64,000 nucleotides of DNA from an uncultured Bilophila sp. (lineage in GTDB: Bacteria > Desulfobacterota > Desulfovibrionia > Desulfovibrionales > Desulfovibrionaceae): the NCBI GenBank assembly GCA_902373525.1, contig CABKMN010000006.1, positions 29,439 to 93,438 on the forward strand. The letters run 5' to 3'. Under the pieces are notes generated by a model. It saw nothing but the letters and a program-made list of their open reading frames with translations. It had not been told where the DNA came from and ran no database searches. The position numbers were made by a program, and so were the translations under genes. Shown in pieces: positions 17,379 through 26,000 of the stretch. How positions within the stretch are numbered: the stretch's first letter is position 1; each line of letters begins with the position of its first letter.

Positions 17379-18227
17379 TTAGCTTGATACCCCGTCTTCG
17401 TCAAGCTTTTTTTCAACATTTTTTTCGGCGGGGCACAAACCGCGCTCACTGGCGCGGACAAATTGTACGAATTCCATGATCTGCGGCATGGAAGCGTATT
17501 CTTCGGCGAGCAGGTCCAGCGCTTCGGAGCGGGGCATTTCGCTGCGCCAGATCAGCCGGAAGGCCTGCTTGAAGGCCGCGATGGTCTCTCGGCCGGCTTC
17601 GGCCCGGCGCAGGCCCACGAGGTTGGGGCCGTGCACGAGCGCGCGGCTGCCCGCGGCCAGCATCCACGGGGGAAGGTCCTGCGCGACGCCGGTCATGCCG
17701 CCCACGAAGGCGTGCGTGCCGATGTGGCAGAACTGATGTACGGCGGAGAGCCCGCCGATGATCGCGAAGTTGTCCACCTGAACATGGCCGCCGAGGGTCG
17801 CCCCGTTGGACAGCACGATGTCGCTGCCGAGGAGGCAGTCGTGGGCGATGTGCGTGTAGGCCATGCACAGGTTGCGGCTGCCGATGCGGGTGAGGCCGCC
17901 TCCGCCCTTCGTACCCCTGTGGAGGGTGGCGAATTCACGGATGCGGTTGCCGTCACCGATTTCCAGCCACGTCTCTTCGCCCTGAAACTTGAGGTCCTGC
18001 GGTTCGCCGCCGACCATCGCGTGCGAGTGGATGTGGTTGCCCGTGCCCATCTTCGTATATTTCTTGATGACGGCGTGGGAGTCGATGCGGCAGCGGTCGC
18101 CGATGACGACGTGCTCTTCGATGACCGCATAGGGCCCGATTTCCACGTCCGCGCCGATCTTCGCGCCGGGATGCACGATGGCGGTGGGGTGGATGCCCTG
18201 AGGAGGAGCCATGTTGCAACAGCTCAT
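17379..18227 (-). CDS. lpxA: UDP-N-acetylglucosamine acyltransferase
   Basis: First step of lipid A synthesis: transfers a 3-hydroxyacyl chain from ACP to UDP-GlcNAc. The 282-residue protein is a left-handed beta-helix of hexapeptide repeats (IHPTAIVHPGAKIGADVEIG and onward) with the catalytic histidine at H129 in AYTHIAHDCLLG, and a C-terminal helical domain after residue 195. Its start overlaps the fabZ stop by one base (TAATG) and has GGAG 8 bases ahead; an ATG five codons later is a weaker alternative. It is the last gene of skp-lpxD-fabZ-lpxA. Confidence 0.96.
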   Translation of the reverse strand: MSCCNMAPPQGIHPTAIVHPGAKIGADVEIGPYAVIEEHVVIGDRCRIDSHAVIKKYTKMGTGNHIHSHAMVGGEPQDLKFQGEETWLEIGDGNRIREFATLHRGTKGGGGLTRIGSRNLCMAYTHIAHDCLLGSDIVLSNGATLGGHVQVDNFAIIGGLSAVHQFCHIGTHAFVGGMTGVAQDLPPWMLAAGSRALVHGPNLVGLRRAEAGRETIAAFKQAFRLIWRSEMPRSEALDLLAEEYASMPQIMEFVQFVRASERGLCPAEKNVEKKLDEDGVSS

Positions 18228-18688
18228 TACATTTCACTCCGGTCGGTTACGGCGGCGGTCAGTTCGGCTTCGGCGGCGAGGACGCCGTCCACATAGGCGC
18301 GGCCTTCCATCTTCCACAGTTTCAGCTTGTGGCGGATCAGGCGGCATTCGAGGTCCAGACGGTCGCCGGGGAAGACAGGACGGCGGAAGCGGACCTTTTC
18401 GAGCCCGGAAAAGAGAAAGAGCTTGTCAGCCGTTTCGGAAGGATCGAAACCGTGCAACACCAGCAGGCCGCCGGTCTGCGCCATGGCTTCGACGATGAGC
18501 ACGCCGGGCATGACCGGAACGCCGGGGAAATGCCCCTGAAAGAACGGCTCGTTGAAGCTGACGCACTTGTGGGCTTTGATGTATTCCCCGTCCACGATTT
18601 CGTTGACCCGGTCCACGAGAAGGAAGGGGTAGCGGTGGGGGAGAAGGTCCAGAATCTTGCGGATGTCGAACGAGATGGGCTGGTCCAT
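18227..18688 (-). CDS. fabZ: 3-hydroxyacyl-ACP dehydratase
   Basis: Dehydrates 3-hydroxyacyl-ACP in fatty acid synthesis, competing with LpxA/LpxD for the same substrate. The 153-residue hotdog-fold protein has the active-site helix GHFPGVPVMPGVLIVEAMAQ, with catalytic H53 and E67. It sits between lpxD (26 bp upstream) and lpxA (1-base overlap), the usual order in Gram-negatives, which couples membrane and lipid A synthesis. Confidence 0.96.
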   Translation of the reverse strand: MDQPISFDIRKILDLLPHRYPFLLVDRVNEIVDGEYIKAHKCVSFNEPFFQGHFPGVPVMPGVLIVEAMAQTGGLLVLHGFDPSETADKLFLFSGLEKVRFRRPVFPGDRLDLECRLIRHKLKLWKMEGRAYVDGVLAAEAELTAAVTDRSEM

Positions 18689-18714
18689 GCGGTGTGTTCC
18701 TTGAAGTCAGAAGG

Positions 18715-19749
18715 TTAGGCGTCCGGCTTGCCGCCCTTGAGTTCCTCCAGTTCCTTTTCAAGTTTGGACAGGCGCTTGAAAAGTTCCGGATAGCGGGGCA
18801 TGAGAGTGAGCGTACGCATGTAGGTGCGCTGATCCACGGCGGGGGTGCCGCCGACGACGACGTTGCCCGGGATGTCCTTGGCGACGCCGGACTGGGGGCC
18901 GATGGTGACGTTGTCGCCGATGTGCAGGTGCCCGGCGACGCCGACCTGACCAGCAAGCGTGCAGTTGTCCCCGATGGTCGTGGAGCCGGAAATCCCGACC
19001 TGAGACACGATGAAGCCGTTGCGGCCTATCTGCACATTATGCCCGATTTGGGCGAGGTTGTCGATTTTGGTGCCGTCGCCCACGCGGGTGGTGTCCAGTA
19101 CGGCCCGGTCCACGGCGGCGTTGGCGCCGACTTCGACCGCGTTGCCGATGGCGACGCGGCCCACTTGCGGGATTTTCTGGATGCCGGCGGGCGTGCGGGC
19201 GAAGCCGAAGCCGTCCGCGCCGAGCACGGAACCGGGGTGCAGGATGCAGTTTTCACCGACCTGCGTTCCCGCCATGAGCACGGCGTTGGGATAGACGGTG
19301 GTCCCCTTGCCTATACGGACGTTTTCGCCCACGTAGACGCCGGGGAACAGGCTGACGCCGCTTTCCACCACGGCATGGGGACCGATGTAGACGAAGGGAT
19401 AGACGGTGGCCCCTTCGTCGATTTGGGCGTCGGGGTGGATGAAGGCCAACGGGCTGATTCCGGAAAAGCTGCCCTGCGGGGCGGCGAAAAGTTCCAGAAC
19501 GCGGCCGAAGTCCTGATAGGGATTTTCGCTGATCAGCGCGCGTTTGACGTCCCCGGCATGCTCGGGACGGACAATAACGGCGCCAGCCCGCGTTGCCGCG
19601 AGCTGGTCAGCGTATTTGGGGTTTGCCAGAAAGCTCACTTCGTCGGGCCCGGCGCCCTCAAGGGTGTTGACGCCGATGACGTCGGCGTCTTCGCCCTGAA
19701 GAGTCAAGCCGAGCCGGGCCGCGATTTCGGAGAGTTTACGGGCAACCAT
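18715..19749 (-). CDS. lpxD: UDP-3-O-(3-hydroxyacyl)glucosamine N-acyltransferase
   Basis: Third step of lipid A synthesis. The 344-residue protein has an N-terminal uridine-binding domain (LSEIAARLGLTLQGEDADVIG, VSFLANPKYADQL), a hexapeptide beta-helix with the catalytic histidine in LAQIGHNVQIGRN, and a C-terminal helix (YPELFKRLSKLEKELEEL) that holds ACP in this family. The start directly abuts the skp stop. Confidence 0.96.
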   Translation of the reverse strand: MVARKLSEIAARLGLTLQGEDADVIGVNTLEGAGPDEVSFLANPKYADQLAATRAGAVIVRPEHAGDVKRALISENPYQDFGRVLELFAAPQGSFSGISPLAFIHPDAQIDEGATVYPFVYIGPHAVVESGVSLFPGVYVGENVRIGKGTTVYPNAVLMAGTQVGENCILHPGSVLGADGFGFARTPAGIQKIPQVGRVAIGNAVEVGANAAVDRAVLDTTRVGDGTKIDNLAQIGHNVQIGRNGFIVSQVGISGSTTIGDNCTLAGQVGVAGHLHIGDNVTIGPQSGVAKDIPGNVVVGGTPAVDQRTYMRTLTLMPRYPELFKRLSKLEKELEELKGGKPDA

Positions 19750-20304
19750 TTACTTCCTGCCGGACTTGGGTTCGGGGAACTTGCTGCCGCCGGCCTTCCA
19801 GAGGCGGTTGACTTCCGCGAGCACGGGCTTGGTGATGTCGAGGGTCGGGGTCGCGTACATCACGCTGCCGGCGGCGGCGTCGAGGATGAGGTCGAGCTTC
19901 TGCTGCTTGGCGATCGTGGTGGCGGCGTCGTAGATCTGCTGAGCCATGCTCTGGCGAATCTGGTTTTCGGTGTTTTCGACCTTGCGGGCGAAGTTGCGGG
20001 ACTTTTCTTCAAAGGAACGGCGCAGGCGGAGGAATTCCATCTGCTTTTCCTCGCGTTCCTTGGCGGACAGTTTGGCGACCTGAGCCTGCAGGGCTTCGCC
20101 CTTGGACTGGAGGTCCTTCGCCTGCTTTTCGAGCTGCGACTTTTCCGTGCCGAACTGGGACTGCAACTTCTGCTGGGCAGCCTTGGCGGCGTCGCTGTCC
20201 ATGGCGACGGCCTGGGAATTGAAGACGCCGATTTTCATGTCGGCGAAAGCGGAACCCGCCATCAGGACACAAGCCACAAGAGCAAGGGACAATACTCTGA
20301 ACAT
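19750..20304 (-). CDS. skp: OmpH/Skp-family periplasmic chaperone
   Basis: Periplasmic chaperone that holds unfolded outer-membrane proteins for the Bam complex. A Sec signal peptide (MFRVLSLALVACVLMAGSAFA) is followed by the conserved start DMKIGVFNSQAVAMDSDAAK, then a long coiled coil (about 45-135) rich in Lys, Gln and Glu, forming the tentacle arms. At 184 residues it is of normal length. An AAGGAG site precedes the start. It heads the lpxD-fabZ-lpxA run. Confidence 0.92.
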   Translation of the reverse strand: MFRVLSLALVACVLMAGSAFADMKIGVFNSQAVAMDSDAAKAAQQKLQSQFGTEKSQLEKQAKDLQSKGEALQAQVAKLSAKEREEKQMEFLRLRRSFEEKSRNFARKVENTENQIRQSMAQQIYDAATTIAKQQKLDLILDAAAGSVMYATPTLDITKPVLAEVNRLWKAGGSKFPEPKSGRK

Positions 20305-20824
20305 ACTTTTCTCCTTGAATGTGCAGACAATAGCGGGATGAAGCCCGCAGATCGCAATGGATAGCCTCCAACGCGTGAGTCGTCAAGCCGTGCCGCACCG
20401 GGAACGGGGCGGGAAAAAGGCGGGTTGAAGACAGGTATTTCCTTGTATATCAATCTATTGAAAAAACAACGGATGATGAAGCGGGAACGGATCGGAGGAG
20501 AAAACCTTTCTTGAGGGACGATTCTTCCCGATGTTTCTTTTCTCAAGAACGATTTCCGCAGCATATCCCGCGTTTCACGCCGTTCCATGCCGAAAAAGCG
20601 GATGCCGATTGTTCCGCCCTCAGCGATGAGACCGCAACCGGATACGCCGTTTCTTTCCGGCTTCACGGGGTCCGTGCCCCTTCGGCCTCGCTCCGAGCGG
20701 ACACCCTAAGGCGAGGGCTCTCCAGAGGACGGCCCTAGAGAGGCCGTGCCGTCGGGTGAGCCTTCGAGTCTGGCGAGCCTTGCGCGCAGAGCGGTTTTCC
20801 CCCGGCGGGGAGAGAACCCTTGCG
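20305..20824. other. Intergenic region between the amidase gene and skp
   Basis: About 520 bp without a supported gene. The half near skp is AT-richer and probably contains its promoter. A small hairpin, ACGGCC/GGCCGT around 7 bases, lies at 20729-20747, about 80 bp past the amidase stop, without a T-run. Nothing else stands out. Confidence 0.5.
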
Positions 20825-22519
20825 TCAGGAGCCGCCGTGCTCTTTCCGGGTATTTTCCAGACTGCCCATGTAGGCGACGATGCCGGACGCCAGCCCCTCG
20901 GCCAGCGCCTGCCGATAGGTGGGCACGGCGAGGTTTTTGGCTTCCTGCGGGTTGGAACAGTAGCCGACCTCCACCAGCACGCCGGGCATGGATGCGCCGA
21001 GCAGCACTTTGAACGGCGCGGCCTTGACCCCGCCGTCCCGGACCGTAAAGGTCTTTTCCTTCATGACGGACAGGGAACATTTCTGAATCGTGTCCGCGAG
21101 ACGGCGTGATGCCTGCGCCCGCGAACCGGGTGCGGACGCCGTGTCCCCGGCCTTGTGGTCGCCGTTGGCGTTTTCCACCCCGGCGAGCTTGCTCGCGTCC
21201 GTGTTGCTGGCGGTGTCGGGGAAATAGGTTTCCAGTCCGCAGGCCGCTTCGTTGGGATTGGCGTTGACGTGGATGGACAGCAGGACATCGGCCCGCGCCT
21301 GATTGGCCTTGTAGGAGCGGGTCGCCAGCGAGACCCACGTGTTGTCGGTGCGCGTGTAACGGACCTGCAGGCCTTTGGCCGCGAGGATGGCCCCCACGCG
21401 TTTGGCGATGTCCAGCGTGACGTCGCGTTCGACGATGCCGTTGTGCACCGTGCCGGGGTCCTTGCCGCCGTGCCCCGCGTCGATCATGACGGTACGGGCC
21501 GAGAACCGGAACAGGGGATCGCCGGATTGCAGCGTCTGGCCGATGGCGATTCCGCGCGGCAGTCCGGCGTCCGTGGCCGAGGTCGTGATCACGATGCGGA
21601 ACGGCGAGGTTTCGGTGCTGACCGTGAAACGCTTTACCGTCCGAAAGTCGAGGAGCAGCCGGGTCTTGTCCGGGGCGGACAGATCGAGGCGCATGCGGCG
21701 CAGGGAGCTGCCCTGTACCTTGATGCCGGGACGGATGGTCGGAGCGGGAGCGACGCCGGACAGGTTCACGATGATCCGGCTGGGCACGTCTTTCTTTTTG
21801 TTGCCGCTCTGCGAGGAGACGGACCAGATGATGGGCCGGTCGAATTCCAGTGTGACGACGGCCAGCCCCTTTCGGTTTTCCCAACTCATGTCGGTGAGCA
21901 GGGCGGCGTTTTTTTTGCCGGGCGTGCTGTTTCTGGCGGCTTCGAGCGCGGTGTTCATGCGTTGGGCGTAGAGTTTGGCCTCCGGAGCCACGTCGCCGCG
22001 CGGATAGCGGGTCTGGACGGCGTTCAGGGCTTCCCGCGCTCCGGCCGCGTCGCCGAAGCGCTCCGCCCTGATGCGGGCGATGTGGAACAGGGCGTCGTCG
22101 GCCAGCACATGCGCGGCGTACTTTTTGAGGAACAATTCGTAGCGGGCGACGGCCGTTTGCGCGTCCTGCCGGAGCATGGAACGGGAAGCCAGTTCCTCCA
22201 TCGCGAGGGCGGAACGGTACAGGGCCGCCGGTCGGTTGCGCCAGCGGGGGTGTTTTTCGTACAGATCAAGAAACGACTGGGCGATGACTTCCCACGGTTC
22301 CCGCCAGCCGCCGCGTTTGGCGTCGTTTTTGAGCTGCTCCATGTCCCGCTTCGTTTTTTCGTACTGCTGTTCGAAGGAAGGCGCCGCGTGCGCATCGGGG
22401 AGGGAGGCGAAGAGGAAAAAGGCCGCGCAGGCGGCCAGCAGCAGACGGAACGCACGCCAGCCGGAAAAGCCGCCGGAAAGCGGGGAATCGTTCAGGGGGC
22501 TGACGGCGGGGATGCTCAT
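20825..22519 (-). CDS. N-acetylmuramoyl-L-alanine amidase with AMIN domain
   Basis: Periplasmic peptidoglycan amidase of the AmiA/B/C type. The 564-residue protein has a signal/anchor helix at about 24-45 (RLLLAACAAFFLFASLPDAHA), a helical TPR-like region (60-200), an AMIN domain (about 215-330) for envelope localisation, and an Amidase_3 catalytic domain. Zinc-site residues show in MIDAGHGGKDPG, the glutamate of IVERDVTLD, LLSIHVNANP and the late VLVEVGYCSN. The N-terminal TPR region is an addition relative to E. coli AmiC. It lies downstream of bamA across a hairpin. Confidence 0.92.
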   Translation of the reverse strand: MSIPAVSPLNDSPLSGGFSGWRAFRLLLAACAAFFLFASLPDAHAAPSFEQQYEKTKRDMEQLKNDAKRGGWREPWEVIAQSFLDLYEKHPRWRNRPAALYRSALAMEELASRSMLRQDAQTAVARYELFLKKYAAHVLADDALFHIARIRAERFGDAAGAREALNAVQTRYPRGDVAPEAKLYAQRMNTALEAARNSTPGKKNAALLTDMSWENRKGLAVVTLEFDRPIIWSVSSQSGNKKKDVPSRIIVNLSGVAPAPTIRPGIKVQGSSLRRMRLDLSAPDKTRLLLDFRTVKRFTVSTETSPFRIVITTSATDAGLPRGIAIGQTLQSGDPLFRFSARTVMIDAGHGGKDPGTVHNGIVERDVTLDIAKRVGAILAAKGLQVRYTRTDNTWVSLATRSYKANQARADVLLSIHVNANPNEAACGLETYFPDTASNTDASKLAGVENANGDHKAGDTASAPGSRAQASRRLADTIQKCSLSVMKEKTFTVRDGGVKAAPFKVLLGASMPGVLVEVGYCSNPQEAKNLAVPTYRQALAEGLASGIVAYMGSLENTRKEHGGS

Positions 22520-22569
22520 GAAGGGAGGCCTGTGATGGCGGTGAACCGCGTGGGAGACGCGGCGGAAAA

Positions 22570-22593
22570 GGGGCCCTTCCGCGGAAGGGCCCC
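22570..22593 (-). terminator. Hairpin between bamA and the amidase gene
   Basis: A perfect 12+12 base palindrome, GGGGCCCTTCCG/CGGAAGGGCCCC, followed on the minus strand by TTTT. It starts 7 bp past the bamA stop and lies about 50 bp before the amidase start, so it may end or attenuate the upstream transcript. Confidence 0.7.
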
Positions 22594-22600
22594 GTAGAGC

Positions 22601-25300
22601 CTAGAAGAACTGACCCATGGAGAACTCGAACCGTCCGCCGGGGTTGTCGCCCTTGACGTTCTTGTCCAGCGGGTAGCCGTAGGCGAAGCGCAGGTCGCCC
22701 ATCGGCGAACGCCACCGGAGTTCGAGGCCGACCGACTTCTTCAGCTCGCTGAAGGGATCGGACTGCTGCTTGGAGTCGATGTTGTAGCCGATGTCGAAGA
22801 ACGGCACGAGGGCGATGCCCATTTCCGGATGGACCGTCCAGATGTATTCGAGGTTCAGGAAGCCCATGCGGTCGCCGCCGATTTCATCGTGGTATTCGGG
22901 ATCGCGCGGGGCGAGGTCTTCCGTGTCGTACCCGCGGATGGAATCGATGCCGCCGATGAAGAAGCGGTCGAAGACGGGGACCGGCTTGTCGGAGTTTTCG
23001 AACACGCCGCCGACGCGTCCGCGCCAGTGGAAGATGTGGTTCGGGTTGCGGAACAGGGTGTGGAACGACTGCATTTCGCCGATGGGCTTGAAGTAGTTGT
23101 CGTTCCCGCCGATACCGCCACCGCCGTATTCGGCGGACAGGCGGGCCACCACGCCGGAGGTGGGACGTTCGCGCGAGTCGGTGGAGTCGTAGGTCACGCT
23201 GGAGCTCAGCACGCTCGACAGGTTCTTGCCTTCGTATTCCTTGTAGGCGCGGGAGGCCGAGTCCGGAATGTCGAACAGGGTGTAGCGGTCGAGACGGTAG
23301 CCCACGGACACCGAGGTGTATTCGCCGAGGGGATGGAACAGGCGGATCGTGTTACCGATGGTCTTCTTTTTGAAGTCGTCCCATTCTTCCCAGATGGCGT
23401 AGGCGTTGTTGCTGAAACCGAAGTCGGTGTCGTAGATGCGCGGGTTGACGAAGGACAGGTCCAGATAGGAGGACTTGCCGGACACGAAGCCCTGGAGGCC
23501 GAGCGAGTAGCCGCGACCGAACAGGTTGCGTTCCATGATGCTGCCGCTCACGCCGAACTGGTAGAAGCTCGAATAGCCCACGCCGCCCATGAGCGCGCCG
23601 GTGCGGTCTTCCTTCAGGTTGACGCGCAGATCGACCTCGTCTTCCTTGTCGGTGGGCACGATGGTCGTGTCGGCCTGCGTGAAGTAACGGAGGCGGTTCA
23701 GGCGTTCGTTGGAACGGCGCAGCTTGGAGCCGTCGAACAGGTCGCCGTCGGCGAGGCGCAGTTCACGGAAGATGACGTTGTCGCGGGTGCGGGTGTTGCC
23801 CTGCGTGACCACGCGGCGGATGTGCACCTTCTGCTTCTTGTTGGGCACGAAGAAGATGTCGATGGTGCCGTCTTCGGGGTGCTTGCGGGTGTCCATGTCC
23901 ACTTCGGCGAAGGCATACCCGTAGTTGCCGTAAAAGTCGGTGAGAGCCTTGATGTCGTCCTGAATGACGGAGAGGGAGAAGTAGCCGTCGCTGTTCTTGA
24001 AGTCGTCGAGCTTGATCACTTCGAACAGGCGGTCGTCGGTGTCGATGAGGTCGCCCTTGAAGCCTATTTCCCCGAGTTTGTAGCGCGTGCCTTCCTTGAC
24101 GGTGAAGGTCACGGTGATGCCGTCCTCTTCATAGTCCACCTGCGGAGCGGCCACCTGAATGTCGATGTAGCCGTGGTTCATGGCGTAGGCCGTGATCGCG
24201 GCGGAGTCGCGTTCGAGGTATTCCTCGCGCAGCACGCCCGTCCCGGTGACCCAGGAGAGGATGCCGTGTTCCTGAAGGGCGAGTTCCTTCTTGAGATCGC
24301 CGGCGTCGATGTTTTCGAGGCCCTCGATCTTGATTTCCTTGATGTACAGCTTCTTGCCTTCCTTCACGTCGAAGACGAGGACGGCCGAGGCGCTGTTGGC
24401 CTTCTGGTCGATGCGGTAGTTCACCTCGGCGAGGTAAAAGCCTTCCTTGCGGTACAGTTCGGTGATTTTCTGGATGTCTTCGGCGAGCAGGCGATCGTTG
24501 AGGACGGACCCGGTCTTGGAGCTCATCGCCGCCAGAATGTCGTCCTTCTTCACTTCGTCGGAGCCGTTGACGATCACGTCGTCGATGCGCGGCTTTTCCT
24601 TGACCGTGAACACGAGCACGCGGCCCATGCCGCTCCGCTCGATGTCGGCGCTCACGTCGCTGAAGTAGCCGAGGTCCCAGATGCGCTTGATTTCGGCGTT
24701 GAGGGTGGCGGGATCAACGACGTCGCCCTTGCGGGTGGACAGACGCATGAGCACCACGTCGGGATCGAGCACCTTGAGGCCGCGTATCTGGATGTCCGAG
24801 ATGGCGTCGCCCTTGACCGCGCCGCCGCCCATCTTTTCCACGAGTTCGTCCACGGCGGGCAGCAGCTCCATCATGTTCGCCTTCTGGACGAAGAGGGGCT
24901 GGGCGCTCTTTTCGCCGGTGGCGTCCACCATGCGGGCGTCGATGCTGAAGGCGTCGCCGGTCTTGCTGAAGCTGCCGTACACGGCGTAGTCCGCGCCGGT
25001 CTGCTTGGCTATGGCGCGGGCGGCGGCCAGATTGAGCTGGCCCACCTTTTGTCGCTTGAGCAGGCGGAGGGTTTCCTTCGGCGGGATGACCTTTATGCCT
25101 TTGTTTGCCAGCCGCTGGGCGAACAGCGAGGGCAGTTCCTCGTTCAGGTAGTCGATGTCGGCCCCTCCGTTGATCTGGAAGGGGAGCACGGCCACGCGGA
25201 CGGCGTCCGAGGCGGCCGGTTTGGGAGCCGCCTGAGCCATGCCGTGGAACAACAGGTTACACAGCGCCAGCGCCAGCAGCGCGAGTACGCATCTCTTCAT
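22601..25300 (-). CDS. bamA: Outer-membrane assembly factor BamA with extra N-terminal domain
   Basis: Core of the machine that inserts beta-barrel proteins into the outer membrane. The 899-residue protein has a signal peptide (cleavage near AQA at 22-24), then an additional domain at about 33-165 (VRVAVLPFQINGG, KQTGADYAVYGSFSK) that resembles the TolB-N/CsgG-like fold. POTRA repeats follow, starting near ISDIQIRGLKV, and then the C-terminal barrel with SIRGYDTEDL, the equivalent of the VRGF lid motif, and a terminal phenylalanine (SMGQFF). Typical BamA is about 800 residues, so the N-terminal domain explains the excess. Its start overlaps the end of lolD by 44 bp. Confidence 0.94.
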   Translation of the reverse strand: MKRCVLALLALALCNLLFHGMAQAAPKPAASDAVRVAVLPFQINGGADIDYLNEELPSLFAQRLANKGIKVIPPKETLRLLKRQKVGQLNLAAARAIAKQTGADYAVYGSFSKTGDAFSIDARMVDATGEKSAQPLFVQKANMMELLPAVDELVEKMGGGAVKGDAISDIQIRGLKVLDPDVVLMRLSTRKGDVVDPATLNAEIKRIWDLGYFSDVSADIERSGMGRVLVFTVKEKPRIDDVIVNGSDEVKKDDILAAMSSKTGSVLNDRLLAEDIQKITELYRKEGFYLAEVNYRIDQKANSASAVLVFDVKEGKKLYIKEIKIEGLENIDAGDLKKELALQEHGILSWVTGTGVLREEYLERDSAAITAYAMNHGYIDIQVAAPQVDYEEDGITVTFTVKEGTRYKLGEIGFKGDLIDTDDRLFEVIKLDDFKNSDGYFSLSVIQDDIKALTDFYGNYGYAFAEVDMDTRKHPEDGTIDIFFVPNKKQKVHIRRVVTQGNTRTRDNVIFRELRLADGDLFDGSKLRRSNERLNRLRYFTQADTTIVPTDKEDEVDLRVNLKEDRTGALMGGVGYSSFYQFGVSGSIMERNLFGRGYSLGLQGFVSGKSSYLDLSFVNPRIYDTDFGFSNNAYAIWEEWDDFKKKTIGNTIRLFHPLGEYTSVSVGYRLDRYTLFDIPDSASRAYKEYEGKNLSSVLSSSVTYDSTDSRERPTSGVVARLSAEYGGGGIGGNDNYFKPIGEMQSFHTLFRNPNHIFHWRGRVGGVFENSDKPVPVFDRFFIGGIDSIRGYDTEDLAPRDPEYHDEIGGDRMGFLNLEYIWTVHPEMGIALVPFFDIGYNIDSKQQSDPFSELKKSVGLELRWRSPMGDLRFAYGYPLDKNVKGDNPGGRFEFSMGQFF

Positions 25301-26000
25301 ACAGTTCTCCAGATCGCAGTTCGAGGCAACGCCCGAGGGTTCCCGCCATGTCCCGGTTGTGGGTGACGATGACCAGCGTCATGCCGAGCGTGCGGTTCAG
25401 TTCCAGAAGCAGTTCGGCGACGGTGTCGCCGGTCCGTTGATCAAGGTTGCCGGTGGGCTCGTCGGCGAGCAGTACGCGGGGCTCCAGCAGGATGGCCCGC
25501 GCGATGGCCGCGCGCTGACGTTCGCCGCCGGACAGGGTCGTGACCCTGTGGTTCCGCCTGTCGCCGAGGCCGACGCGGTCCAACGCCCGCCGGGCCAGCT
25601 CCAGCGCCTTGCGCCGGTCCATGCCGGCGATGAGCGCCTGCATGGCGACGTTCTCCTCGGTGGAGAACTCGGGCAGCAGGTGGTGGAACTGGAAGACGAA
25701 ACCGAGCTTCCGGTTGCGGAAATGGGCCTTTTCCACGGGCGTCATGTCCGGCAGGCTCCTGCCCTCGAACAGGACCGACCCCGCCGTGGGGACGTCCAGC
25801 GCGCCGAGGAGGTGGAGCAGGGTGGACTTGCCCGATCCCGACGCTCCGACGACGGCGAGGGATTCGCCCGCCCGGATGGTCAGGTTCATGTTTTTCAGAA
25901 TGGTGATGCGCTCCGCCGGGCCTTCGCAGGACTTTTCGACCCCGGCAAGCTCATAGAGCACGGGGGCGGCGGGCGTCGCGAGTGAGGGCTGTTCCATCAT
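25257..26000 (-). CDS. lolD: Lipoprotein-release ABC transporter ATPase
   Basis: ATPase that powers LolC/E extraction of lipoproteins from the inner membrane. The 247-residue protein shows Walker A GASGSGKST at 52-60, the Q-loop FVFQFHHLLPEF (LolD-typical), signature LSGGERQR at 156-163 and Walker B VLLADEPTGNLD near 176-187, with the switch histidine in VTHNRDMA. Its ATGATG start overlaps the stop of the permease gene, indicating coupling, and its 3' end runs 44 bp into bamA. Confidence 0.95.
   Translation of the reverse strand: MMEQPSLATPAAPVLYELAGVEKSCEGPAERITILKNMNLTIRAGESLAVVGASGSGKSTLLHLLGALDVPTAGSVLFEGRSLPDMTPVEKAHFRNRKLGFVFQFHHLLPEFSTEENVAMQALIAGMDRRKALELARRALDRVGLGDRRNHRVTTLSGGERQRAAIARAILLEPRVLLADEPTGNLDQRTGDTVAELLLELNRTLGMTLVIVTHNRDMAGTLGRCLELRSGELYEEMRTRAAGAGAV

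Noticed and set aside
22829..25366. 845-residue plus-strand frame opposite bamA
   Set aside because: Shadow of bamA; composition is Val/Ala/His-rich without motifs, and no ribosome site.
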